DNA from: JBJHBP01 sp050485645
Lineage (GTDB): Bacteria; Pseudomonadota; Gammaproteobacteria; Steroidobacterales; Rariloculaceae
DNA: 64,000 nucleotides
Assembly (NCBI GenBank): GCA_050485645.1
Contig: JBJHBT010000014.1
Location: 1-64,000 of the forward strand
Reading direction: 5' to 3'
A program made the position numbers and the translations under genes. The notes beneath the pieces were generated by a model. That model had not been told where the DNA came from. It was given only the letters and a program-made list of their open reading frames with translations, and did no database searches. Below, in pieces: positions 19,423-27,922 of this stretch (position 1 is the stretch's first letter; every line of letters starts with the position of its first letter).

Positions 19423-21219
19423 TCAGTCGGGCAGCGCAAAAACGTTCACAGACTGACCTGTAGTCGGCCGTGCCGTGATGCCGCCGGAATTCGCCAGGCT
19501 GCGAGGTCCGAACACGTTCTCGCCGTTGACGATGGCGATGTACTGCTTCCCATCCACCGCGTAGGTGATCGTGCTGGTCTGCACGGTGGCGCCCAGCGGC
19601 TCGGATTCCCACAGAATCTCGCCGCTGTCGGCGTCGAACGCGCGCAGCACCTGCATGATGTCGCCGAGGAATACGATATCGCCGCCGGTGGCCAGCACCG
19701 CGCCGTTGGACGCCGCGCGTCCCTCGAACAGCCGATGGATCTCACCGGTGCGCATGTCGATGCGCGCAAAACCCGCGAACTTCGCCTCATCGGCGCCGGG
19801 ACGCAGGATGCCGCCGCGACGCTCGCCCGGGCCATCGGGCACTGACCGCGTCATGTCGAGGCAGTTGTCGACGTAGGGCACATACAGCGACTGCAGGCCC
19901 GGATGGTAGGCGGTGGGCCAGTAGCTGCGCGTGTTCCAGTAGCAGATCACGCTGCGCGCACCCGGCTCCTTCAGCACCAGATCCCAGTTGATGTAGGTGA
20001 CACCGGTGCGCACATCGATGTCTTCGAGGATGAAATGGTCGGTGGCGAACGGGAACTCCGACGCCCAGATAAACTGTCCGGTGCCGGCATCGTTCACCCA
20101 GATGCCGCCGCCTTCACCGACGGTGATCACCACGTCGCGCTCTTCGCCGCGCCGGATGTCGGGATTGATCCAGCGCACATGTTCGGGGTCCGGCTCGATC
20201 GGAATGCGGACCAGCGTCTTTTCGTGGTTGATGTCCATGTCCCAGTCATCGCCGGGCAGATGCTGGTAATACCACACCACCTCGCCGGTGTCGGGATTCA
20301 GGGCCACGGTGGAGTTGCTGTACAGCTCCGACGGTGCGTGGCGCGGAATGGCTTCATGATCGCCGCCGTGACGATCGGCGCGGGCATTGGGCATCGGGTT
20401 GGCGATGCCCCAGTAAATCAGGTGGCGCTCGGGATCATAGGTTCCGGGCAGACCCCAGGCCGATGCGCGGCGGTCGGTGTCCGCTGCGTCGCCCCAGGTG
20501 TCGCCGCCGGGTTCGCCACTGGCGGCCGTCGGGTAGAAGCGCCACACTTCCTCGCCGGTCATGGCGTCGTGGGCGACGACCGCGCAGTGTTCGCGGCCGA
20601 CATTGCAGGTGCGGCCGGATATCACCTTGCCGTCGATGACGATCACGCCGGCCGTGGGGTTCTCGGGGCTCACCGGGGTTTCCCAGCGCACTTCGCCGGT
20701 GACGGCGTCCAGTGCGATCACCGGGGCGTCCTCGCCGGCAGGGCCGGGAATCGTATAGAAGACCATGTCCTGATAGATCGCGATGGACTTCAGCCGCGAG
20801 GAAATATTGCCTTCGGGCTGATACTCCCACAGCAGTTCGCCGGTGGTCGCATCCAGGGCGCGCACGCCACTGGTGTTACCGCGGCCGCCGGGTGTGGCCA
20901 GATACATCACGCCGTTGTAGACCAGCGGGATCACTTCGATTACACCCATCGGCAGGTCGTGCGACCACACGCGCTCCAGGTTGCCGACGTTGTCGCGGTT
21001 GATCTGATCCAGCGGGCTGTAGCGCTGGGCGTCGTAGGTGCGGCTGTACAACAGCCAGTCGGCGGGGTCCGGATTGCGCAGCATCTCGTCGGTTACCGGA
21101 ACGAAATTGCGCAGGCGTTCATGGATCGCCGCATTGCCGTCACCGGTTGTCTCGGCCATGACGCTGCCCGCCAGTACGGTGAGCACACCCAGTCCCAGTC
21201 CCTGCCATCTCGCTTTCAT
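19423..21219 (-). CDS. PQQ-dependent alcohol/polyol-type dehydrogenase
   Basis: The 598-residue periplasmic quinoprotein has a signal peptide ending near VMA and an eight-bladed propeller of the methanol/ethanol dehydrogenase family. It shows the family opening DWLLYSRTYDAQRYSPLDQI, repeated W-motifs (ATTGELLWEY, DAVTGEVRWET, DAMTGEEVWRF), GDTWG, and the catalytic-Asp region PGDDWDMD. The adjacent cysteine pair that forms the vicinal disulfide in classical enzymes is not seen; the nearest cysteines are separated (TCNVGREHC). There is no fused cytochrome c domain. A GAGGGACC ribosome-binding site precedes ATG 21219. It is divergent from a second quinoprotein 95 bases away. Confidence 0.85.
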   Translation of the reverse strand: MKARWQGLGLGVLTVLAGSVMAETTGDGNAAIHERLRNFVPVTDEMLRNPDPADWLLYSRTYDAQRYSPLDQINRDNVGNLERVWSHDLPMGVIEVIPLVYNGVMYLATPGGRGNTSGVRALDATTGELLWEYQPEGNISSRLKSIAIYQDMVFYTIPGPAGEDAPVIALDAVTGEVRWETPVSPENPTAGVIVIDGKVISGRTCNVGREHCAVVAHDAMTGEEVWRFYPTAASGEPGGDTWGDAADTDRRASAWGLPGTYDPERHLIYWGIANPMPNARADRHGGDHEAIPRHAPSELYSNSTVALNPDTGEVVWYYQHLPGDDWDMDINHEKTLVRIPIEPDPEHVRWINPDIRRGEERDVVITVGEGGGIWVNDAGTGQFIWASEFPFATDHFILEDIDVRTGVTYINWDLVLKEPGARSVICYWNTRSYWPTAYHPGLQSLYVPYVDNCLDMTRSVPDGPGERRGGILRPGADEAKFAGFARIDMRTGEIHRLFEGRAASNGAVLATGGDIVFLGDIMQVLRAFDADSGEILWESEPLGATVQTSTITYAVDGKQYIAIVNGENVFGPRSLANSGGITARPTTGQSVNVFALPD

Positions 21220-21314
21220 TCTTGGTCCCTCTTATGCTCTTTAGCGTATGGTTTCGCGTATCTGTGAACGCCTGCGTATTGTGAACGTCGCGCGAATTGA
21301 ATACAGTGTGCAAT

Positions 21315-23267
21315 ATGGTAGCACTAATCAGAAGCGCGGCTACAGTCTGCGCACTTGCACTGGTGGGGTCGGGGGCTGCTGCGCAGACGGGTGCCGGCAA
21401 TTCCGCCCCTGTCGATGACCCTCGTGGATCCGCCGACCACATGGCGGACGGTGACTGGCTGACGATCAATCGCGATGCCGCCGCCACCCGCTACTCACCG
21501 CTGACGCAGATCAGCGCCGACAATGTCGCCGGACTCACCTCGCAGTGGACCTACAGCCTCAACGGCGCGTCCACGGCCGTACCGGTGGTGGTGGATGGCG
21601 TCATGTACCTGCCGGCCGGCGACACGGTCGTCGCGCTCGACGGCGGTTCCGGCGAAGAGATCTGGGTGCATCGACTGTCTTCCGGTGGTCCGGGGCCGGG
21701 CGCGCGCGCCTCCACCCGCGGCGTGGCCTACTGGCCCGGCGATGATGAACATGCGCCGCGCATCGTGTTCACCAGTGGTGCGCGCATGGTGGCGCTGGAT
21801 ACCGCCACCGGTGAGCCGGCCGCGGGCTTTGGCCGCGACGGCGCGGTGAATGTCGGCGTGCCCTACGGTGGCGTGCCTGCGTTCTACCGTCATGCGGCCA
21901 TCATCGGCGCCGCGGTGGGCGAGATGCCGCAGGGGCCGGCCGGCAACTCGCGCGCCTTCGATGTGCGCACCGGCGAACAGCTGTGGGAATTCCAGACGGT
22001 GCCGCTGCCGGACGAGGACTACAACCACACCTGGGGCGACGGCTGGGAGCAGCGCTCGGGCACCAACATGTGGGCGTTCTCGGCCACGGTGGATGACGAG
22101 CGCGGTATCGCGTTCATGTCCATTTCCAGCCCTTCGCCGAACTACTACGGCGGCGACCGGCCTGGCGATAACGTCTACGGTGGCTCGATCGTTGCCGTGG
22201 ACGCGATCACCGGCGAGAAGATCTGGCACTACCAGATCATCCGCCACGACATCTGGGACGTGGACATGGGTTCCGTCGGTGCCCTGTTCGATTTCACGAT
22301 GCCCGATGGCGAAGTGCGACCGGCGTTCGCGCATGTGGGCAAGACAAGCTATCTGTTCGTGCTCGATCGGGAAACCGGTGAGCCGCTGATCGAAGTGGAA
22401 GAGCGTCCGATCCCGATCGGCGATGTGCCCGGCGAGTGGTATTCGCCGACGCAGCCTTTTCCGGTTCGGCCCGGGCCGCTGTCGCGCGTGGCCTTCGATG
22501 TGGAAACCGATCTCGTCACACCGCGGGACACCAGCGAGATTCACGTCGCCGCCTGCCGCGAACTGATGGAACGCAGTGGCGGGTTTTACAATGCCGGCCC
22601 GTTTACATCATTTCTCTACAAGGCACCGGACGGGTCGCCCCGTTCCACCGTGCAGCTGCCCGGCGGCACGGGCGGCGTGAACTGGGGCGGCATCGCCGTC
22701 GACCGGAATACCGGCTACCTGTACGTGAACGCCAACCACACGTCGCTGGCCGGCTGGGTGGAAGACCGCGTTCCGGGGGGTAACTATGGCCGCGGTACCG
22801 AGAATTCGCCGCAGCCTTACGACCGCGGCAGCATTTCCGGGCCAGGTCCGTACGCATCGTTCAGTGCGCCGATCAACGGCTACGACGATGCCGGTCGGCC
22901 GGTGGGACCGTCGTTGCCGTGCTATCGCCCACCCTGGGCGCGGCTGGTGGCGGTCGACCCGGCGCGCGGCGAAATCGTCTGGGCTTCCACGCTCGGCGTG
23001 AACGAGCTGCTGCCCGAAGACAAACAGCTGGTCGGCAACGCCGGCAGCGCCGGTCCGACCGTGACCGCGGGCGGACTGGTGTTCGTGGGCGCCACCAACG
23101 ACCGCCGCTTTCGCGCCTTCTCGTCCGCCAGCGGCGAGCTGTTGTGGGAGACGGAAGTGGCTGCCAATGCGAACGCCAACCCGATGAGCTATCTCGACCC
23201 CGATGGCCGTCAGCGCGTGGCGGTGATCGCGGGCAATACGGTGTCGGTATTCGGATTGCCTGAATGA
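21315..23267 (+). CDS. PQQ-dependent glucose dehydrogenase-like quinoprotein
   Basis: About 650 residues with a signal peptide ending GAAAQ and a quinoprotein propeller (DWLTINRDAAATRYSPLTQI near the N-terminus). It has HDIWDVD, the catalytic-Asp equivalent, and C-terminal PPWARLVAVDPARGEIVW and SAGPTVTAGGLVFVGATNDR, which resemble the soluble part of quinoprotein glucose dehydrogenases without their membrane domain. ATG 21315 is preferred, as it starts directly at the signal peptide; an in-frame TTG lies at 21297. The substrate is probably a sugar or alcohol, oxidised in the periplasm with electrons passed to the respiratory chain. It faces the first quinoprotein in a divergent pair. Confidence 0.82.
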   Translation: MVALIRSAATVCALALVGSGAAAQTGAGNSAPVDDPRGSADHMADGDWLTINRDAAATRYSPLTQISADNVAGLTSQWTYSLNGASTAVPVVVDGVMYLPAGDTVVALDGGSGEEIWVHRLSSGGPGPGARASTRGVAYWPGDDEHAPRIVFTSGARMVALDTATGEPAAGFGRDGAVNVGVPYGGVPAFYRHAAIIGAAVGEMPQGPAGNSRAFDVRTGEQLWEFQTVPLPDEDYNHTWGDGWEQRSGTNMWAFSATVDDERGIAFMSISSPSPNYYGGDRPGDNVYGGSIVAVDAITGEKIWHYQIIRHDIWDVDMGSVGALFDFTMPDGEVRPAFAHVGKTSYLFVLDRETGEPLIEVEERPIPIGDVPGEWYSPTQPFPVRPGPLSRVAFDVETDLVTPRDTSEIHVAACRELMERSGGFYNAGPFTSFLYKAPDGSPRSTVQLPGGTGGVNWGGIAVDRNTGYLYVNANHTSLAGWVEDRVPGGNYGRGTENSPQPYDRGSISGPGPYASFSAPINGYDDAGRPVGPSLPCYRPPWARLVAVDPARGEIVWASTLGVNELLPEDKQLVGNAGSAGPTVTAGGLVFVGATNDRRFRAFSSASGELLWETEVAANANANPMSYLDPDGRQRVAVIAGNTVSVFGLPE

Positions 23268-23415
23268 TGCCGTCGGCGCGGATCGTCGGCGCAGCTTTCG
23301 GTGTGGGCGTGTCTGCACAGGGATGCATTTGCAACAGGGCTGGCGTAACCGGGCTGGCCGTCATGCGTTTTTCCGGTACCACTGACCGGACTTCAGAACA
23401 GGGGAGAGGGTGATC

Positions 23416-24348
23416 ATGAGTATTCACACATCGTCCGCCGGCCGGGTGGCGTTTTCGGGCCGGGCCATTGCCGCTGCCATCATCGCCGCAGCCTGCGTCA
23501 GCATGGCCGCGCCGCTGACGGCCAACGACGCCGACAGGGAATCCACCGTTTCACCGGTGCTGTTCCAGCCTTCGATGAACGTGTTTCGCCGCCACGCGGT
23601 GGACGCCGAAGCGCTGTTCGAGTTCTACGGGCCCGTGCTGGGCTTTGAACAGCTGGAAACCTATGGTGCGGTATCGCGTTTCCAGGCTGGCGGCTCGGAG
23701 TTCAAGCTGTCGCGGCGGGTGCAGAACCGGCAATACCAGCCTGGTGGCGTCAGCGATGCCACGGGGCTGCGCATGCTGAGCTTCTTCTTCCCCGACCAGT
23801 ACGACGTGAAGGCGCGTTTCGAGGCGCATGGTTATGCGGCGCCGGATTTCCAGTCGCTCCCCGGAACGAATCGGCTTGTGGCGTATGTCAACGATCCGGA
23901 TGGTCAGGCAGTGGAGCTGGTGGTGGTGCCGGGTGCATCGGCTGAGGTGTACGAGCAGATCGAGGTGGGTCTGACGGTGACCGATATCGAGCGCAGCCGC
24001 GAGTTCTACCGCGGTTTCGTGGGCCTGGAGGAACTGGCGCCGGTGGAAGACACGATTTTCGGCACGACGAAGTATTCGTTCCGGCACGGCAGCACGATCA
24101 TCTCGCTGCGCAGCTTCGGTGCCGACCTTCCGGTCGACACCGGCTCCGGTGGCATCCAGTACGTGGTGTCGAACGTGGATCGCGTGGACGAACTGGCGAA
24201 GGCGCGCGACATCCGCATCGATTCGCCGCTGACCGCGGATCCGAACGCCGCGCTGCGCACGGTCTGGGTCAGCGATCCGGACGGCATCACGAACTACTTC
24301 GCCGAGACCACCTGGAGCCGCGATGCCTCGGCGGCGGTGGGTCGGTAG
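23416..24348 (+). CDS. Secreted two-domain VOC (glyoxalase/dioxygenase-like) protein
   Basis: About 310 residues. A signal peptide (AAAIIAAACVSMAAPLTA) is followed by two vicinal-oxygen-chelate modules, about residues 50-165 (FEFYGPVLGFEQLE ... VNDPDGQAVELVVVP) and 175-300 (SREFYRGFVGLEELAP ... WVSDPDGITNYFAET). The VOC fold covers glyoxalases, extradiol dioxygenases and epimerases; an exported form is unusual. The start is ATG 23416 behind a strong GGGGAGAGG. It lies downstream of the quinoprotein and may act on the same substrate pathway. A classic terminator follows. Confidence 0.75.
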   Translation: MSIHTSSAGRVAFSGRAIAAAIIAAACVSMAAPLTANDADRESTVSPVLFQPSMNVFRRHAVDAEALFEFYGPVLGFEQLETYGAVSRFQAGGSEFKLSRRVQNRQYQPGGVSDATGLRMLSFFFPDQYDVKARFEAHGYAAPDFQSLPGTNRLVAYVNDPDGQAVELVVVPGASAEVYEQIEVGLTVTDIERSREFYRGFVGLEELAPVEDTIFGTTKYSFRHGSTIISLRSFGADLPVDTGSGGIQYVVSNVDRVDELAKARDIRIDSPLTADPNAALRTVWVSDPDGITNYFAETTWSRDASAAVGR

Positions 24349-24439
24349 ACGCTTGCACCGCGCCTGCGCGCGTCGGAAGTCGAAAGCCGGTAAGCAGCCG
24401 GTATGGGCAATCGGGACAGGATAATCCTGTCCTCCCCCC

Positions 24440-24478
24440 GCGGCCGCGGCACCTCTTGGGGTGTCGCGGCCGTTTTTT
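24440..24478 (+). terminator. Rho-independent terminator after VOC gene
   Basis: A GC-rich stem (CGGCCGCGGCACC paired with GGGTGTCGCGGCCG) is followed by six T residues. The decayed receptor begins directly behind it. Confidence 0.85.
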
Positions 24479-24479
24479 G

Positions 24480-25230
24480 CGAGCCGGATCCGTCGTCAGG
24501 ACGTTTCCGCGCAGTATGGTGATCCGTGGAGGGGTGGCGCCAAGGTGGCGGATATCCTCGCGGAGTTCGAGATCCCGCTGCTGCGGGGCCGTACCGGCGC
24601 CGAGTACATGATGGTCAACCTGTCGAACCGTCGTTCGCGCAATGAAACGTTCCGCGAGTCGGACATCGAAGAGGACAACATGAAGCAGGTCCGCTACTCG
24701 GACTCCTTCAAGTTCTCGTGGGTGTACAGCCCGACCAACTGGTTGCGTGTCCGTACGACCCGTTCGCTGGAGCAGAGCATCTGTACCGATACCGAGCGCC
24801 TCAGCCCTACGGAAACGCAATGCAACTCACGCCAGAACGTGGTTGGCCAGACTGGCGGCCTGTATGGCGGCGGCATCTTCGTGAACTACTCACCGACGCC
24901 CGTCTGGAGCGGCAACCTTTTCGGAACGTACCGCAGAGGTCCTCTGTCGTTCACGGCACAGCCCGGTTCACGGGTGAGGCCTACGGTTCGGTGTTCTGGG
25001 TAGGCCCGGATGATCCGCGCTGGGAGCCTGAATCGCGCTGGACGATCTCGCAGAACAGAATGCCGAGCTGGACGCTGTGGAACACGACCATCGGTTACGA
25101 CTTCGGACAGCCGCGTTTCGCTCCGGAACGGTTCACGAACCTGTCGCTGTCGCTGTCGCTGACGATCGACAATCTGTTCGACAAGCAGCCGCCGACTTCT
25201 GCTCGACGCATTTCGGGCGGCTCGCGGGAT
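24480..25230 (+). pseudogene. Decayed TonB-dependent receptor fragment
   Basis: This stretch matches the middle and C-terminal parts of the window's receptors but has lost the signal peptide, plug and first half of the barrel. Homology starts near RRQDVSAQYGDPW. An internal deletion joins RVRTTRS directly to EQSICTDTE, removing roughly 180 codons that the intact copies have between these motifs. A frameshift near 24960 moves the frame from FTAQ to the RFTGEAYGSVFWVGPDDPRW continuation, and another disrupts the end after LFDKQP. It cannot encode a working receptor. It resembles the receptor at 36102-39483 most closely by eye. Confidence 0.85.
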
Positions 25231-25364
25231 GTGTCGTTAGGGTGGCAGCCGGGTTGTGCGCATCGCGAAGGTCGGTGTGGCAGCAGCTGAGGGTGGCGCG
25301 CCGCTGTGCTCTGTGTGGTTGGCGCGCTATCATGCTTTGTCAGATTGCCTATTGGGGAACAGCA

Positions 25365-26582
25365 ATGAATAACACGCACCGGCCATCCCGGAACGCACAC
25401 CGGATTCGTTCGCGCGCTGCCGCCGCAGCAGCTGCCGCATTCACGGTATTCGGCTGGAGCCACGTGTGCGCCCAGCCGCCGGGCCCGCCCGCCGAAAGTT
25501 TCCGCGTCGTTACCGTGGCCGATGGACTGCGCAACCCGTGGAGTATCGCGTTCCTGCCCAACGGCGACATGCTGGTCACTGAACGGGGCGGCAATCTGCG
25601 TATCGTTCGTGACGGGCGCCTGCTTGCCGACCCCGTGCCCGGTGTGCCGGCGGTGCGATCGACCGGACAGGGCGGGCTTCACGAAGTGCTGCCGCATCCG
25701 GATTTCCAGTCCAATCAGCTGCTTTACCTGAGTTATGCGAAGTCCGGCGACGATCCGTCGCAGGGCACCACGGCGATCAGCCGCGGGCGTTTCGTCAACG
25801 ACCGGCTCGTCGATGTGGAGGAGATCTTCGTCGCGCAGGCCTGGAGCAATACGCCCGGGCACTTCGGCGGCAAGCTGGCATTCGATCGCGACGGCTATCT
25901 TTATCTTACTGTCGGTGATCGGGTTGCCGGCTATACGATGGGGCGGTTCACCGACGACCTGGAAGGCCATGAGGCGCAGGACAACTCCAACCACATCGGC
26001 ACCATCGTCCGTCTACACGATGACGGCAGTGTCCCCGAAGACAACCCGTTCGCGGGTCAGGACGGTGTGCTGCCCGAGATATACAGCTACGGCCACCGCA
26101 ATCAGCAAGGATTGGCCTTCCATCCGGAAACCGGGGACCTGTGGTCCACTGAGCATGGGCCGCAGGGTGGCGATGAACTCAATCTCGTTCTGCCTGGGCG
26201 CAACTACGGGTGGCCGGTAGTCGGCTACGGCGTGAACTACGGTGCGGGTACGGAAATTCACCGCGAACGTCAGCGCGAAGGGATGGAAGAGCCGGCGGCA
26301 TTCTGGACGCCGTCCATCGGAACCTCGGGACTCATGTTCTACACCGGCGAGGCGTTCCCCAACTGGCGCGGTGATCTGTTTGCGGGTGGCATGTCCACCC
26401 ACTACCGCCAGCTGGCAAGGGTCCTGATCAACGACGGCGTCGTGACGGATCGGTTGCCGATACTGTTCGGTGACCCGTATCGCATTCGCGATGTACGCCA
26501 GGGACCGGATGGGTTCGTTTACATCGCACTTGACCACACCGATGGCGCCGTCATCCGGCTCGAGCCTGATCGCGATAATTGA
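25365..26582 (+). CDS. PQQ-dependent aldose sugar dehydrogenase (YliI/Asd type)
   Basis: About 405 residues with a signal peptide ending HVCAQ. The six-bladed glucose/sorbosone dehydrogenase propeller shows GLRNPWSIAFLPNGDMLVTE (residues about 53-72), GGKLAFDRDGYLYLTVGD, SYGHRNQQGLAF and STEHGPQGGDELN, as in YliI-type soluble sugar dehydrogenases. It should oxidise aldoses to lactones in the periplasm. ATG 25365 follows TGGGGAACAGC. The frame is open upstream through the decayed receptor, but that part is not homologous to this family. A guanylyltransferase follows 29 bases downstream. A broken copy lies at 39688-40250. Confidence 0.87.
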   Translation: MNNTHRPSRNAHRIRSRAAAAAAAAFTVFGWSHVCAQPPGPPAESFRVVTVADGLRNPWSIAFLPNGDMLVTERGGNLRIVRDGRLLADPVPGVPAVRSTGQGGLHEVLPHPDFQSNQLLYLSYAKSGDDPSQGTTAISRGRFVNDRLVDVEEIFVAQAWSNTPGHFGGKLAFDRDGYLYLTVGDRVAGYTMGRFTDDLEGHEAQDNSNHIGTIVRLHDDGSVPEDNPFAGQDGVLPEIYSYGHRNQQGLAFHPETGDLWSTEHGPQGGDELNLVLPGRNYGWPVVGYGVNYGAGTEIHRERQREGMEEPAAFWTPSIGTSGLMFYTGEAFPNWRGDLFAGGMSTHYRQLARVLINDGVVTDRLPILFGDPYRIRDVRQGPDGFVYIALDHTDGAVIRLEPDRDN

Positions 26583-26611
26583 TGACGCACGGGTTCAACC
26601 GGGAGTAGCCT

Positions 26612-27823
26612 GTGACGCACTCAATCGTGCCGGTCATTCTGTCCGGCGGTTCGGGCACACGTCTGTGGCCACTGTCCCGTTCGCTGACACCCAAACAGCT
26701 GCTGGCGCTGGTGTCGCATCGCACCCTGCTGCAGGACACGGTGCTGCGGATCCGGTCGCTCCTCGCGCCGCTGCACAACGCAGGTCGTGAAGCGGTGGGC
26801 GGTGATGGTCCGGTGCGCGCGGTGTCGCTGGATGCGGCGTCTACGCTGGATGTTGCGTCTATGGATGTGGCACCGCCGATGGTGATCTGCAACGAATCGC
26901 ACCGGTTCCTGGTTGCCGAACAGCTCCGCGGGATCGGCGTGTCGGGCGGACGGATCGTGCTGGAACCGGCAGGGCGCAACACCGCGCCGGCCGTTGCGGT
27001 AGCGGCGATGATGGCGGTGCGCGATCGCGAAGGCCAAGGCCAAGGCCAAGGCCAAGGCCAGGGCCAGAGCCAGGGCGAAGGTGGAGACGCGCTGCTGCTG
27101 GTGATGCCGGCGGACCATGTGATCCTGGATACGACCGCCTTCGCCACCGCCGTCGTTGCCGCCGTCGATGCGGCGTTGGCAGGTCGTCTGGTGACCTTCG
27201 GGGTTGTACCGACACGCCCGGAAACCGGCTACGGGTATATACAGCGCGGTGCCGAACAGCCCGGCGGCTGGCATCTGCTCGACCGATTCGTCGAAAAGCC
27301 GGACCTGGCCACCGCCAAGCAATACCTGCTGTCCGGGGAGTACTTGTGGAACAGCGGCATGTTCCTGCTGTCGGCGCGAGCGTATCTCGATGAGCTCACC
27401 CGGCATGCGCCGGCGATGGTCGGCGCCTGCGCCGATGCCGTGACCGGCGCGGAATCCGACAGCGATTTTCTGCGACTCGGTCCGGGGTTCATGAACTCAC
27501 CTTCCGATTCCATCGACTACGCAGTGATGGAAAAGACGTCGGATGCAGCGGTTGTGCCGCTGGACGCCGGTTGGAGCGATATCGGTTCCTGGCCCGCGCT
27601 GCACGAAGTGCTGGACAAGGACGGGGACGGCAATGTGCTGCGCGGCAATGTGGTCGCCGAAGGTTGTCGTGACAGCTATGTCCTCTCGAGCGGTCGGCTG
27701 GTCGTTACGCTGGGCCTGGACGAGCAGATCGTCGTTGAAACCGAAGACGCCGTGCTCGTGATGGCCCATTCGCATGCACAGAAGCTCAAGGACGTGGTCG
27801 AGGCGCTGTCCCGGGCCGGATGA
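26612..27823 (+). CDS. manC: Mannose-1-phosphate guanylyltransferase
   Basis: The 403-residue nucleotidyltransferase makes GDP-mannose from mannose-1-phosphate and GTP. The pyrophosphorylase signature VILSGGSGTRLWPLSR is at residues 8-23, FVEKPD near 227, and LWNSGMFLLSA after it. It lacks the C-terminal isomerase domain of bifunctional AlgA-type enzymes. Two stretches look inserted relative to the family: an Ala/Asp/Val segment around residues 50-85 and a Gly-Gln run around 138-155 encoded by a hexamer repeat. GTG 26612 follows GGGAG. It could supply GDP-mannose, and through it GDP-fucose, for the surface polysaccharide, although it sits in the catabolic island. Confidence 0.88.
   Translation: MTHSIVPVILSGGSGTRLWPLSRSLTPKQLLALVSHRTLLQDTVLRIRSLLAPLHNAGREAVGGDGPVRAVSLDAASTLDVASMDVAPPMVICNESHRFLVAEQLRGIGVSGGRIVLEPAGRNTAPAVAVAAMMAVRDREGQGQGQGQGQGQSQGEGGDALLLVMPADHVILDTTAFATAVVAAVDAALAGRLVTFGVVPTRPETGYGYIQRGAEQPGGWHLLDRFVEKPDLATAKQYLLSGEYLWNSGMFLLSARAYLDELTRHAPAMVGACADAVTGAESDSDFLRLGPGFMNSPSDSIDYAVMEKTSDAAVVPLDAGWSDIGSWPALHEVLDKDGDGNVLRGNVVAEGCRDSYVLSSGRLVVTLGLDEQIVVETEDAVLVMAHSHAQKLKDVVEALSRAG
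27030..27077 (+). repeat. In-gene hexamer repeat (AAGGCC-type) x8
   Basis: Five perfect AAGGCC units are followed by three variants (AGGGCC, AGAGCC, AGGGCG). They encode an alternating Gly-Gln stretch inside the guanylyltransferase. Length changes by whole hexamers keep the reading frame. Confidence 0.9.
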
Positions 27824-27847
27824 CCGGATGACCGGATGACCGGATGA
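27816..27847 (+). repeat. Octamer repeat CCGGATGA x4 at the end of the guanylyltransferase gene
   Basis: Four perfect tandem units run across the stop codon, which lies in the first unit. Extra copies therefore cannot extend the protein. Confidence 0.9.
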
Positions 27848-27922
27848 TCGGCTAGGCGCTTGCCAGTCCGATCATTTCCATCCGGCCACAACCGGGCCCG
27901 GCATGCCCTGCGCTATCCGGCC

